DNA of 64,000 nucleotides from Streptomyces luomodiensis. GTDB taxonomy: Bacteria > Actinomycetota > Actinomycetes > Streptomycetales > Streptomycetaceae. The translations under genes and the position numbers were made by a program. The DNA lies in contig NZ_CP117522.1 in the NCBI RefSeq assembly GCF_031679605.1, positions 9,052,001-9,116,000 on the forward strand, in the 5' to 3' direction. Below the pieces are notes generated by a model. The model searched no databases and had not been told where the DNA came from. It was given only the letters and a program-made list of their open reading frames with translations. Shown here piece after piece: positions 54,009 through 61,521 of this stretch (position 1 is the stretch's first letter; every line of letters begins with the position of its first letter).

Positions 54009-55592
54009 TCAGTTGCCGCCGGAGATGGTCACGCCGGTCCAGTCGATATGGGCCGGGTTCTTCGGCAGATCGGAGATCGACTTGCTCTTGGCGATGAGGT
54101 TGGGCGAGGAGTAGGTGAAGACCAGCGCCTTGCTCCGCAGGCCGGCCCGCGTCGCCGCTCGGAGGACCTCCGGGTACGCGGGTGAGTCCAGCGGGGTCCG
54201 GCGCACCTTGGCGATGGCCGCCTCGAAGCCGGCCGGCTCGTAGGGCGAGCTGAGGTTCAGCGGGCCGTTGGGGCCGAAGTGGGCGGTCAGGGTCTGGGCG
54301 GCGGAGTCACGGCCGGTGGTCGAGTACAGCGAGAAGGTCAGGTCCTTGGCGAAGAACGGGGTGGCCCAGTTCTTGTCGATCTTGATGTTGACGGTGATCC
54401 CGACCTTGGCCAGCTGCGACTGGACGATCTCCGCCTGTGGGTCTTCCTCTGGGATGACCAGGTTCAGCTTGATCTGGCCGCTCTTGTAGCCCGCCTCGGC
54501 GAGCAGCTTCTTGGCCTTCGCCGGGTCGTAGGGGTAGGCGTTCGCCGACTTCGGGTCGTAGGCCACGTATCCCTTGGGGAACGGCTGGTCGGTTTCCTCC
54601 CCGTAGCCGAAGGTCAGTTTGTCGACGAACTCCTTGCGGTTGATCGCGTAGCGGACCGCGTCGACGACCTTGTCGTTGTCGAATGGCGCCTTGTTGACGT
54701 TGAGGCTGATGTTGGAGGCGTTGAAGCCGGGCTGGACGAACACGTCGAGGCCCGCCTTCTTGGCCGCCCGCGCCTGGCTGGGGTCGATGTCGGCGAAGTT
54801 GTACGCGCCGGTCTGTAGACCGGAGACGACGGTGGAGGCGTCGGGCGCCGAGGTCAGCTCGACGTTGTCGATGTGGATGTGCCGCGCGTCCCAGTAGTCC
54901 GGGTTCTTCTTCAGCACCGCCTTGGTGCCCGGTATCAGCTGGGTGACGATGAACGGACCCGCGCCGACCGGGTTCTGGTCCAGCTTCTCCGGAGAGGCGG
55001 CCGCCTTGGGGCTGGCGATCTGGAGCACGCGCTCACCGAGCAGCTGCGGTATCTGGTAGTCGACCTGGGTGAGGTGGACGACCGCGTCCAGCCCCTTCGC
55101 CCGCACCGATGCGATCGAGGTCAGATCGCCGAAGAGGGCCGAGTTCCGCTGCTTCTTGGCGCGTTCGATGGCCGCCTTGACCGCGGCACCGTCGACCGGC
55201 GCCCCGTCGCTGAACGTCAGGTTGGGCCGCAGATGGAAGGTGATCTGGTCGCCCTTGGCGTTGTACTCCCAGCTCTTGGCCAGGTCCGGCACGGCCTTGC
55301 CGGTCTCGTCGGTGCGGGTCAACGACGCGTACACCAGGGAGAGTTCGCGGAACTGGGCGCCACTGCCGCCGACGACCGGGTCCCAGTGGGTGGGGAAGTA
55401 GGAGGATGTCCACTTCAGCGCGGCGCTGCCACCGGCGGACACGGCCTCGCCGCTGCATGCGCTCAGGACCGGGACGGCCACGGTGACCAGGGCGGTTCCC
55501 AGGGCGGCGGCGCGCAACCGCCGGACCGGCCGGGCGCATCGAAGGCGGAGTCCGGGGAGTTCGGGGCGGCGGGGCGTGAGGCGGGTGGACAT
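54009..55592 (-). CDS. ABC transporter substrate-binding lipoprotein (DppA/OppA type)
   Basis: 527 residues from ATG 55592. A basic N-terminus and hydrophobic stretch lead to the lipobox LSAC (Cys about 46). The SBP_bac_5 fold follows: LAKSWEYNAKGDQITFHLRP, FSDGAPVDGAAVKAAIERA, NPVGAGPFIVTQLIPG, VVDAVRYAINRKEFVDKLTF. It binds a peptide-like or other organic solute outside the membrane. It is first in an operon with DppB/C/D/F, a flavin monooxygenase, a hydrolase and an FMN reductase. Confidence 0.92.
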   Translation of the reverse strand: MSTRLTPRRPELPGLRLRCARPVRRLRAAALGTALVTVAVPVLSACSGEAVSAGGSAALKWTSSYFPTHWDPVVGGSGAQFRELSLVYASLTRTDETGKAVPDLAKSWEYNAKGDQITFHLRPNLTFSDGAPVDGAAVKAAIERAKKQRNSALFGDLTSIASVRAKGLDAVVHLTQVDYQIPQLLGERVLQIASPKAAASPEKLDQNPVGAGPFIVTQLIPGTKAVLKKNPDYWDARHIHIDNVELTSAPDASTVVSGLQTGAYNFADIDPSQARAAKKAGLDVFVQPGFNASNISLNVNKAPFDNDKVVDAVRYAINRKEFVDKLTFGYGEETDQPFPKGYVAYDPKSANAYPYDPAKAKKLLAEAGYKSGQIKLNLVIPEEDPQAEIVQSQLAKVGITVNIKIDKNWATPFFAKDLTFSLYSTTGRDSAAQTLTAHFGPNGPLNLSSPYEPAGFEAAIAKVRRTPLDSPAYPEVLRAATRAGLRSKALVFTYSSPNLIAKSKSISDLPKNPAHIDWTGVTISGGN

Positions 55593-56010
55593 CACTCGTT
55601 CTTTCTCGAGGGCCCCGGCCCGTATCAGGGCGGCGGGAGCGGAGGTGGCGCGCCCCCGCGCCGGCCGCCGGAACACCCCCGTATCCCGTACGGGCATGCC
55701 GACGCGAGCCTTGGGGCACGGGTCGGACCCGCCGGGCTCAGGGCAAGGCGCGGCGGCGGATCGGCGGGGGAGGGCCGGGACACGGGGGGAGGGGCGCGAT
55801 ACGACGTCGAAGGCGCGGCGGTACGGCGGACGGCCGGTGCCGACGGGGGCGGGCGCGGGGGCGGAGCCGGGCGCCGGGGGCCGTGGGCGGCGGGTGGTCA
55901 GCGACAGAGAGCGCTGGAAGTGCGCCGCAGGTCCACGTAGCGGCACACCACACCGGGGTGCGTCGTGAGCATGCTGCAATCCTGGGGCAGGCATCATTCG
56001 GCTGTCAATG

Positions 56011-56026
56011 GACACCAATTGGTGTC
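56011..56026. promoter_or_regulatory. perfect 16-bp palindrome upstream of the dpp-like operon
   Basis: GACACCAATTGGTGTC is a perfect palindrome, and flanking CAATG/CATTG (56006-56010 and 56028-56032) extend the dyad with a one-base offset. It is about 420 bp before the substrate-binding gene. The 55593-56211 gap holds this site, an SDR fossil and no other gene I can support. Confidence 0.5.
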
Positions 56027-56077
56027 TCATTGGGCGGGATGGCTCCGGCGCAGCTCAGAGCCGGGCTTTCGAGCGAC

Positions 56078-56152
56078 CGCGTCGGCTCGGTAGGCGAGGC
56101 CTCGTTCGTGACCGGAGCTTCCCTCGTCATCGATGGCGGCGGGGCGTCATGA
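56078..56152 (+). pseudogene. C-terminal fossil of a short-chain dehydrogenase
   Basis: The plus-strand frame ends VGEASFVTGASLVIDGGGAS and stops at 56152, the classical SDR C-terminus (ASFVTG..VDGG). No Rossmann N-terminus or catalytic Tyr precedes it; upstream sequence is unrelated. It points toward, and may be a relic of, another SDR gene next to the intact one at 56.2 kb. Confidence 0.6.
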
Positions 56153-56211
56153 AGAACTCCGCATGACACCGCGCCGGAAAAGGTCGGCGGACGGAATCAG
56201 CGCCGCACCGC

Positions 56212-56979
56212 TCAGCGGAGGGTCAGGCCACCGTCCACCGCGAGCACGGTGCCCGTCGTCCACGACGCCTGGTCGGAGGCCAGGTACACGGCGGCGTTCG
56301 CGACCTCTTCCATGCGGCCGATACGTCCCGTCGGATAGGCGTCCCGCACATAGCGTTCGTACGCGGCGCGCTGCTCCGAGGTCATCCGGCCGAGGAACTC
56401 GCGGTCGAAGGTGGGCGTCGCGATCGAGCCGGGAGCGATGGCGTTGACCCGTACTCCGTCGGGGCCCAGCTCGTTGGCGAGCGCGCGGGTGAGCGATTCG
56501 ATGGCGCCCCTGGTGGCCGAATAGAGCGAGGAGGGACGCCCCGCGACCATCGTGGTGGCCCAGTAGCTGGACATGTTGATGACCGTCCCCTGTGCCGCGA
56601 CGAGGGAGGGCAGCAGAAGCTGGGTGAGCCGGAAGGGCACCATGAGGTTGAGGGTCACCATGGCCTCCGCGTCCTCCAGTGTCAGATCGGCCAGCGGCTT
56701 CAGCCGTGCCAGGCCGACGTTGTTGACGAGGATGTCCACGCCGACGTCGAGGCGGGTGACCGCGTCGGTCAGGGCCGAGAGGTCGGCCAGGTCCACGGCG
56801 AGGGTGCGCACCGTCGCCCCCTCGGACCGCAGCGCACCGGCCGTCCTGGCCAGCTTCTCCCGGTCGCGGGCCAGCAGCACCAGACCAGCGCCCTCGGCGG
56901 CGAACGCCTCGGCGATCGCGCGCCCCAGCCCCTCGCTGCCGCCGGTGATCAGCGCCGTACGCCCCTCGAGCCTTCCCAT
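56212..56979 (-). CDS. short-chain dehydrogenase/reductase with Arg for catalytic Lys
   Basis: 255 residues from ATG 56979 (GAGAGGTGG upstream). NAD(P)-binding TGGSEGLGRAIAEAFAAEG, NNVG, VINMSSYW (Ser) and C-terminal WTTGTVLAVDGG are present. The catalytic YxxxK reads YSATR: the Lys codon is replaced by AGG (Arg). That may lower or abolish normal activity. It is divergent from a TetR gene, with two dyad operators in between. Confidence 0.88.
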   Translation of the reverse strand: MGRLEGRTALITGGSEGLGRAIAEAFAAEGAGLVLLARDREKLARTAGALRSEGATVRTLAVDLADLSALTDAVTRLDVGVDILVNNVGLARLKPLADLTLEDAEAMVTLNLMVPFRLTQLLLPSLVAAQGTVINMSSYWATTMVAGRPSSLYSATRGAIESLTRALANELGPDGVRVNAIAPGSIATPTFDREFLGRMTSEQRAAYERYVRDAYPTGRIGRMEEVANAAVYLASDQASWTTGTVLAVDGGLTLR

Positions 56980-57030
56980 GGGGTCCACCTCTCTCATCGC
57001 ACTCGTCGCACTCATCGCACCCCTCACGTC

Positions 57031-57093
57031 AAACGGAGAGGGGTTATCCGTTTAGTGCTGAGCCTACAGCAACTGGAGAGGGGGTATCCGGTT
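57031..57093. promoter_or_regulatory. two dyad operators between the SDR and TetR genes
   Basis: Site 1 (57031-57053) has arms AAACGGA/TCCGTTT; site 2 (57071-57093) has AACTGGA/TCCGGTT. Each pair is separated by 9 bp, GAGGGGTTA and GAGGGGGTA. The sites start 40 bp apart and lie in the divergent promoter region. They fit a TetR operator repeated in tandem. Confidence 0.7.
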
Positions 57094-57109
57094 TGGCTAG
57101 GCTGGAGGC

Positions 57110-57736
57110 GTGCATCACGAGAACACTCCGCTACGGGCCGACGCTCTGCGGAACCGCGAACTCCTGATCAAGGTCGCCCGGGAGGCCGTGGCGGAGGTCG
57201 GGCTCGGCGTGTCGGTGAACGAGATCGTGCGACGGGCCGGGGTGGGCCAGGCGACGTTCTACCGCCGCTTCGCCTCCCGTGAGGAACTGCTGTCCGCCGT
57301 CCTCGACGATGTGCTCACGACGGTCGAAGGGGGCTTGCGCGAGGCCCTCGAGGCGCCCCCCGCGGCGGGACTGCGGGACGCGCTGTGTGTTCTGGTGGCG
57401 CATCAGTCCCGGCACCGGGGTCTCTACGAACTGCTCAACGGCGACCCCGCCATGGCCGGAGAGGTGCACGCCGAGGGCCGCGCCCGGGTCCGCGACCTCG
57501 TCCGCCGCGTCGGTGAGCGAGCCCAGGAAGCGGGAGCCATGCACCCGCACGCACGGTGGCAGGACCTGCCGTTCCTCGCCGGCTCGCTCGCGGCGGTGTC
57601 CCCGTCCTGCCTCGGTATCGACGCCGATCCCGGGCTGGCCGACCGTATGCTCGACACGGTGCTGGCCGGCCTCCGTGCGGGGGGCGGTGCGTCGGGCGCT
57701 CAGAGCGCGTTGCCCGCGCGCAGCCAGGAGACGTAG
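57110..57736 (+). CDS. TetR-family transcriptional regulator
   Basis: 208 residues from GTG 57110. HTH: LRNRELLIKVAREAVAEVG, VSVNEIVRRAGVGQATFYRRF. The C-terminal domain has AHQSRHRGLYELLNGDPAMA, like regulators of SDR genes in actinomycetes. Probably represses itself and the divergent SDR gene through the two dyads just upstream. Its tail overlaps the convergent epimerase gene by 37 bp. Confidence 0.9.
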   Translation: MHHENTPLRADALRNRELLIKVAREAVAEVGLGVSVNEIVRRAGVGQATFYRRFASREELLSAVLDDVLTTVEGGLREALEAPPAAGLRDALCVLVAHQSRHRGLYELLNGDPAMAGEVHAEGRARVRDLVRRVGERAQEAGAMHPHARWQDLPFLAGSLAAVSPSCLGIDADPGLADRMLDTVLAGLRAGGGASGAQSALPARSQET

Positions 57737-58644
57737 TCGGCGGTCGCACGTTCGGTGTCGTAGGCGGGGCGGTAGCCGGTGTCCTGCTGGATGCGGGTGA
57801 TGTCGAGGTGGTTCCGCGCGGCGGTGCCGCCCGTGGGCAGCTCGATCCGGGCGTCGGGAACGACCTTCTTGATGGCGGCGATGATCTCGGCGTTGGCCGT
57901 CGCGCGGCCGGAGGCGACGTTGTAGGTGCGGTGGTGGAGACGGTCCGCGAGCTGGAGGAGCGCGATGGCCCGGCCCGCGTCCTTGACGTAGCACAGGTCG
58001 AGCGCGTCCTCCGCGTACGCGGGCCCGGGGAGCGGGGAGAGGTCCGGCTCGGTGCCGCGTACGGCGGCGTGGACGAGTTCGGGGGCGGCGAAGAACAGCG
58101 GGCCGTGGGGGTCGCGGGGTCCCCAGATACCGGAGATGCGGTAGTTGATGACGTCGATGCCGGTGGCGTCGGCCAGGTGGCCGTTGAGAAGCTCGCCGAT
58201 CTTCTTGAAGGTGGGGATGAGGTGGCCCGAGCTCATCGCCAACGGTGTGTCCTCGGTGAGCGGGCCCTCGGTGCCGAGGTCGTAGACACCGATCGTGCTC
58301 GCGACGCCCACCCGCCGCACGCCCCAGTCCTGCGCGGCCTGGAGGACGTTGAGCAGACCGCCGATCGCCTTGCGTGTCGCCTCGACGGGCTGATCGGGGC
58401 TCGGCGGCCAGGGCATGGACCCCGCCAGGTGCACCATGCCGGTGATCTTGTGGCGGGTGCCGATGTCGAGCAGCGCGCGCAGATCGGTGATGTCGGCCTG
58501 CTCCACCGCGACCGGCGCGTTGAAAAGACCGGCCGGCGGCTCGGGGGTGCGGCGCTGGACCAGCACACACTCCTCACCCGCGTCGAGGAGCGCCTGCACG
58601 GTGTGGGAGCCGATGAAGCCCAGCCCTCCGGTGACCAGAATCAT
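57700..58644 (-). CDS. NAD-dependent epimerase/dehydratase (extended SDR)
   Basis: 314 residues. MILVTGGLGFIGSHTVQALLDAG gives the Rossmann GxxGxxG; ASTIGVYDLG is the catalytic Thr/Ser region, and FKKIGELLN is in the place of the usual YxxxK (the Tyr is replaced by Phe). The VYDLGTEGPLTEDTP stretch is typical of a family of epimerase-like proteins often under TetR control. Substrate unknown. Two near-identical palindromes lie upstream. Confidence 0.82.
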   Translation of the reverse strand: MILVTGGLGFIGSHTVQALLDAGEECVLVQRRTPEPPAGLFNAPVAVEQADITDLRALLDIGTRHKITGMVHLAGSMPWPPSPDQPVEATRKAIGGLLNVLQAAQDWGVRRVGVASTIGVYDLGTEGPLTEDTPLAMSSGHLIPTFKKIGELLNGHLADATGIDVINYRISGIWGPRDPHGPLFFAAPELVHAAVRGTEPDLSPLPGPAYAEDALDLCYVKDAGRAIALLQLADRLHHRTYNVASGRATANAEIIAAIKKVVPDARIELPTGGTAARNHLDITRIQQDTGYRPAYDTERATADYVSWLRAGNAL

Positions 58645-58695
58645 CTGTGGACCTTCCTGACGTCCGGCTGATCGCCCGCTTCGGCCACGCCGAAA

Positions 58696-58734
58696 CGGGA
58701 CGCTGTTCCGATTAAGATACGGAACGCTGTTCCG
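58696..58734. promoter_or_regulatory. paired TetR-type palindromes upstream of the epimerase
   Basis: CGGGACGCTGTTCCG (58696-58710) and CGGAACGCTGTTCCG (58720-58734) are palindromes with arms CGGAAC/GTTCCG around GCT, 24 bp apart, within 90 bp of the epimerase start. The site is like TetR/AcrR operators of the GGAACGCNGTTCC class. The neighbouring TetR has a different-looking site, so another regulator probably acts here. Confidence 0.65.
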
Positions 58735-58876
58735 GTTGTCAAAGAACCCGGCGAGAACCCGGCTCCCCGTGGTGCCCGCCCGGCCCGCTTCACACTGCCG
58801 CAACACCCGTTCCCAGCATGCGGACAGTTGCCGCGCCGTCTCGACAGGCGGCCCCGGGACTTGCGAATCTCCGGCT

Positions 58877-59752
58877 ATGCATTTCGTCAACCGCCCCCTG
58901 GCCACCGCCCTTTGCTCCGCCGTCGCCCTGTGCGCCGCCCTCACCAGCTGCTCCCCGCAACCGGAGGAGAAGGCGTCCGGCACGAAGGACACGTCGCACT
59001 CCTGCACACCCGGCGGACTCGCCACCGAGGTACCGGGAAAGCTGACCGTCGGCACCGACAGACCCGCGTACGCCCCCTGGTTCGCCGACGACAAGCCGTC
59101 CAACGGAAAGGGGTTCGAGTCGGCGGTGGCGTACGCCGTGGCCAAGCGGCTCGGCTACGACCGCGACGCGGTGGTCTGGCAGAACGTGCCGTTCAACAGC
59201 TCCTTCGCACCCGGCGCCAAGAAGTTCGACTTCGACATCAACCAGATCTCCATCAGCGAGGAGCGCAGGAAGGCCGTCGCCTTCTCCTCCGGCTACTACG
59301 ACGTGCGCCAGGCCGTCGTCGCCCTGAAGACGTCGAAGGCCGCCACGGCGAAGAGCGTGGCCGACCTCAAGGGCGTGAAGCTGGGCGCCCAAGTGGGCAC
59401 CACCAGCCTGGACGTCATCAATGACCTGGTGAAGCCCACGCAGCGGCCCGCCGTCTACCAAAGGAACGACTTCGCCAAGTCGGCGCTGAAGAACGGCCAG
59501 GTGGACGCCATCGTGGTGGACCTGCCCACCGCCTTCTACATCACCGGGTCCGAGGTGCCCGAGGCGAAGGTCCTCGGCCAGTTCCCGAACTCCTCCGGCA
59601 AGCCCGAGCAGTTCGGCCTCGTCCTCGACAAGGACAGCGGGATCACCTCCTGCGTGACCGCCGCCGTGGACGCCATCCGGAAGGACGGCACCCTCGCCGC
59701 GCTGGAGAAGAAGTGGCTCTCCGAGGCCGTCGACGCACCGGTGCTCACGTGA
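58877..59752 (+). CDS. amino-acid ABC transporter substrate-binding lipoprotein
   Basis: 291 residues from ATG 58877. The lipobox LTSC (about 22-25) anchors it. SBP_bac_3 fold: LTVGTDRPAYAPWFADDKPS, GFESAVAYAVAKRLGY, FDFDINQISISEERRKAVAFSSGYY, GAQVGTTSLDVIN, VDAIVVDLPTAFYI. It would bind a polar amino acid or a cystine-like solute. The ribosome-binding site is weak. It is first in a three-gene importer operon, coupled to the permease by GTGA. Confidence 0.9.
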   Translation: MHFVNRPLATALCSAVALCAALTSCSPQPEEKASGTKDTSHSCTPGGLATEVPGKLTVGTDRPAYAPWFADDKPSNGKGFESAVAYAVAKRLGYDRDAVVWQNVPFNSSFAPGAKKFDFDINQISISEERRKAVAFSSGYYDVRQAVVALKTSKAATAKSVADLKGVKLGAQVGTTSLDVINDLVKPTQRPAVYQRNDFAKSALKNGQVDAIVVDLPTAFYITGSEVPEAKVLGQFPNSSGKPEQFGLVLDKDSGITSCVTAAVDAIRKDGTLAALEKKWLSEAVDAPVLT

Positions 59753-60627
59753 CGCCGCACACGACACCCGGCGGCGCGGACGGCTACGTCCCCTCGGAAC
59801 GCCGCATCGCCCGCGAGCGCTACCGGCGTGCCCGCGCCCGGCGCGCGACGGCGATCGCCGCGACCAGCACCCTCGTCACCGGCGCGGCGCTGTTCCTGCT
59901 GATCACCAACTCGCCCGGCTGGGCCCGCACCAAGGAGACGTTCTTCAGCGCTCACTACGCGCGTGTGGCGCTCCCGCAGGTTCTGGAGGGCCTGTGGCTC
60001 AATCTGCGGCTGCTGGCGGTGTGCGGCGTCGCCGTGCTGGTCCTGGGCCTGCTGCTGGCCGTGGCGCGCACCCTGCGCGGGCCGGTGTTCTTCCCCGTAC
60101 GGGCGCTGGCCATCGCGTACACGGACTTCTTCCGCGGACTACCGCTCATCATCTGCCTGTTGATGGTGGTCTTCGGCGTGCCCGCGCTGCGCCTCCAGGG
60201 GGTGACCACCGATCCCGTCCTGCTGGGCGGTGGCGCCCTGGTGCTGACGTACTCGGCCTACGTCGCGGAGGTGTTCCGGGCGGGCATCGAGTCCGTACAT
60301 CCCTCGCAGCTGGCCGCGGCCCGCTCGCTCGGACTCAGCGGCGGCCAGGCGCTGCGCTTCGTCGTGCTGCCCCAGGCGGTGCGCCGCGTGGTGCCGCCGC
60401 TCCTCAACGACCTGGTGTCCCTCCAGAAGGACACCGGTCTGGTATCGATCGCCGGCGCCGTCGACGCCGTGTACGCGGCGCAGATCATCGCCAGCAAGGA
60501 CTTCAACTACACCCCGTACGTCGTCGCGGGCCTGGTCTTCGTGGCGCTGACCATCCCGATGACCCGGCTCACCGACTGGGTGACGGCCCGGATGGACCGG
60601 CGGCGGGCCCAGGGAGGGATCGTATGA
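59749..60627 (+). CDS. amino-acid ABC transporter permease
   Basis: 292 residues from GTG 59749. A basic 35-residue N-terminus precedes five to six helices. The polar amino-acid permease motif FFRGLPLIICLLM and the EAA loop AARSLGLSGGQALRFVVLPQAVRR are present. It overlaps both neighbours by 4 bp. Confidence 0.92.
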   Translation: MTPHTTPGGADGYVPSERRIARERYRRARARRATAIAATSTLVTGAALFLLITNSPGWARTKETFFSAHYARVALPQVLEGLWLNLRLLAVCGVAVLVLGLLLAVARTLRGPVFFPVRALAIAYTDFFRGLPLIICLLMVVFGVPALRLQGVTTDPVLLGGGALVLTYSAYVAEVFRAGIESVHPSQLAAARSLGLSGGQALRFVVLPQAVRRVVPPLLNDLVSLQKDTGLVSIAGAVDAVYAAQIIASKDFNYTPYVVAGLVFVALTIPMTRLTDWVTARMDRRRAQGGIV

Positions 60628-61418
60628 GCGGTCGCAAGAGCGTGGCACCGGCCGCGGTACCAGGGGCTTCGCGGGCTCCCGTGCTGCGGATGGAGGCGGT
60701 CCGCAAGTCGTTCGGCGGCTCGCTGGTCCTGCGCGAGGTGGACCTGGAGGTGGCCCCGCACACGGTGACCGCGCTGATCGGCGCCTCCGGGTCGGGGAAG
60801 TCGACCCTGTTGCGCTGCGCCAACCTCCTGGAGGAGGTCGACGACGGGGCCATCTGGCTCGACGGCGAGGAGATAACCGATCCGCGGGCCGACAAGGACG
60901 CGGTGCGCCGCCGGATCGGGGTGGTGTTCCAGGCGTACAACCTCTTCCCGCACCTGACCGTCCTGGAGAACATCACCCTGGCCCCACGGCGCGTCCACGG
61001 GCTCTCCCGGGCGGAGGCCGAAGAGCGCGGCCGCGCACTGCTGGAGCGGCTCGCGCTCGGGACGAAGGCCGACGAGTACCCGGACCGGCTCAGCGGCGGA
61101 CAGCAGCAGCGGGCGGCGATCGTACGGGCGCTGGCGGTACGCCCCCGGCTGCTGCTCCTGGACGAGATCACCGCCGCGCTGGACCCGGAACTGGTGGGCG
61201 AGGTGCTCGCCCTGGTCCGCGAGGTGAAGGACGAGGGCATGACCATGGTCATCGCCACCCACGAGATGGTCTTCGCGCGTGAGGTCGCCGACCAGGTGTG
61301 CTTCCTGGACGCCGGAGTGGTGCTGGAGCGCGGCACTCCACAGGAGGTCTTCGGCAGTCCGCGGCAGGAGCGGACCCAGCGGTTCCTGCGGCGGTTCGCC
61401 GAGGCGGGACGGCTGTGA
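60624..61418 (+). CDS. amino-acid ABC transporter ATP-binding protein
   Basis: 264 residues. Walker A GASGSGKSTLLRCANLLE, Q-loop FQAYNLFPHLTVLENI, signature LSGGQQQRAAIVRALAV, Walker B LLLLDEITAALD, H-loop ATHEM. It is the GlnQ/HisP-like ATPase of the importer. The first 20 residues (SGRKSVAPAAVPGAS) are an extension. Confidence 0.93.
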   Translation: MSGRKSVAPAAVPGASRAPVLRMEAVRKSFGGSLVLREVDLEVAPHTVTALIGASGSGKSTLLRCANLLEEVDDGAIWLDGEEITDPRADKDAVRRRIGVVFQAYNLFPHLTVLENITLAPRRVHGLSRAEAEERGRALLERLALGTKADEYPDRLSGGQQQRAAIVRALAVRPRLLLLDEITAALDPELVGEVLALVREVKDEGMTMVIATHEMVFAREVADQVCFLDAGVVLERGTPQEVFGSPRQERTQRFLRRFAEAGRL

Positions 61419-61458
61419 CGACGCCCCCTCAGCGACGCGCGAGCCGGTGGGTATCCTC

Positions 61459-61498
61459 ATGTCATTGGCGGATGACATCCGCCGATGACATCACCCGG
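61459..61498. promoter_or_regulatory. overlapping palindromes upstream of the MFS gene
   Basis: ATGTCATTGGCGGATGACAT (61459-61478) has arms ATGTCAT/ATGACAT; GGCGGATGACATCCGCC (61467-61483) has arms GGCGGATG/CATCCGCC around one base. A further GATGACATC follows at about 61484. The dyads lie 25-60 bp before the MFS ATG, where a TetR from the gene downstream could bind. Confidence 0.6.
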
Positions 61499-61521
61499 TC
61501 GGCTTGAGGGAGATCCCGAGG

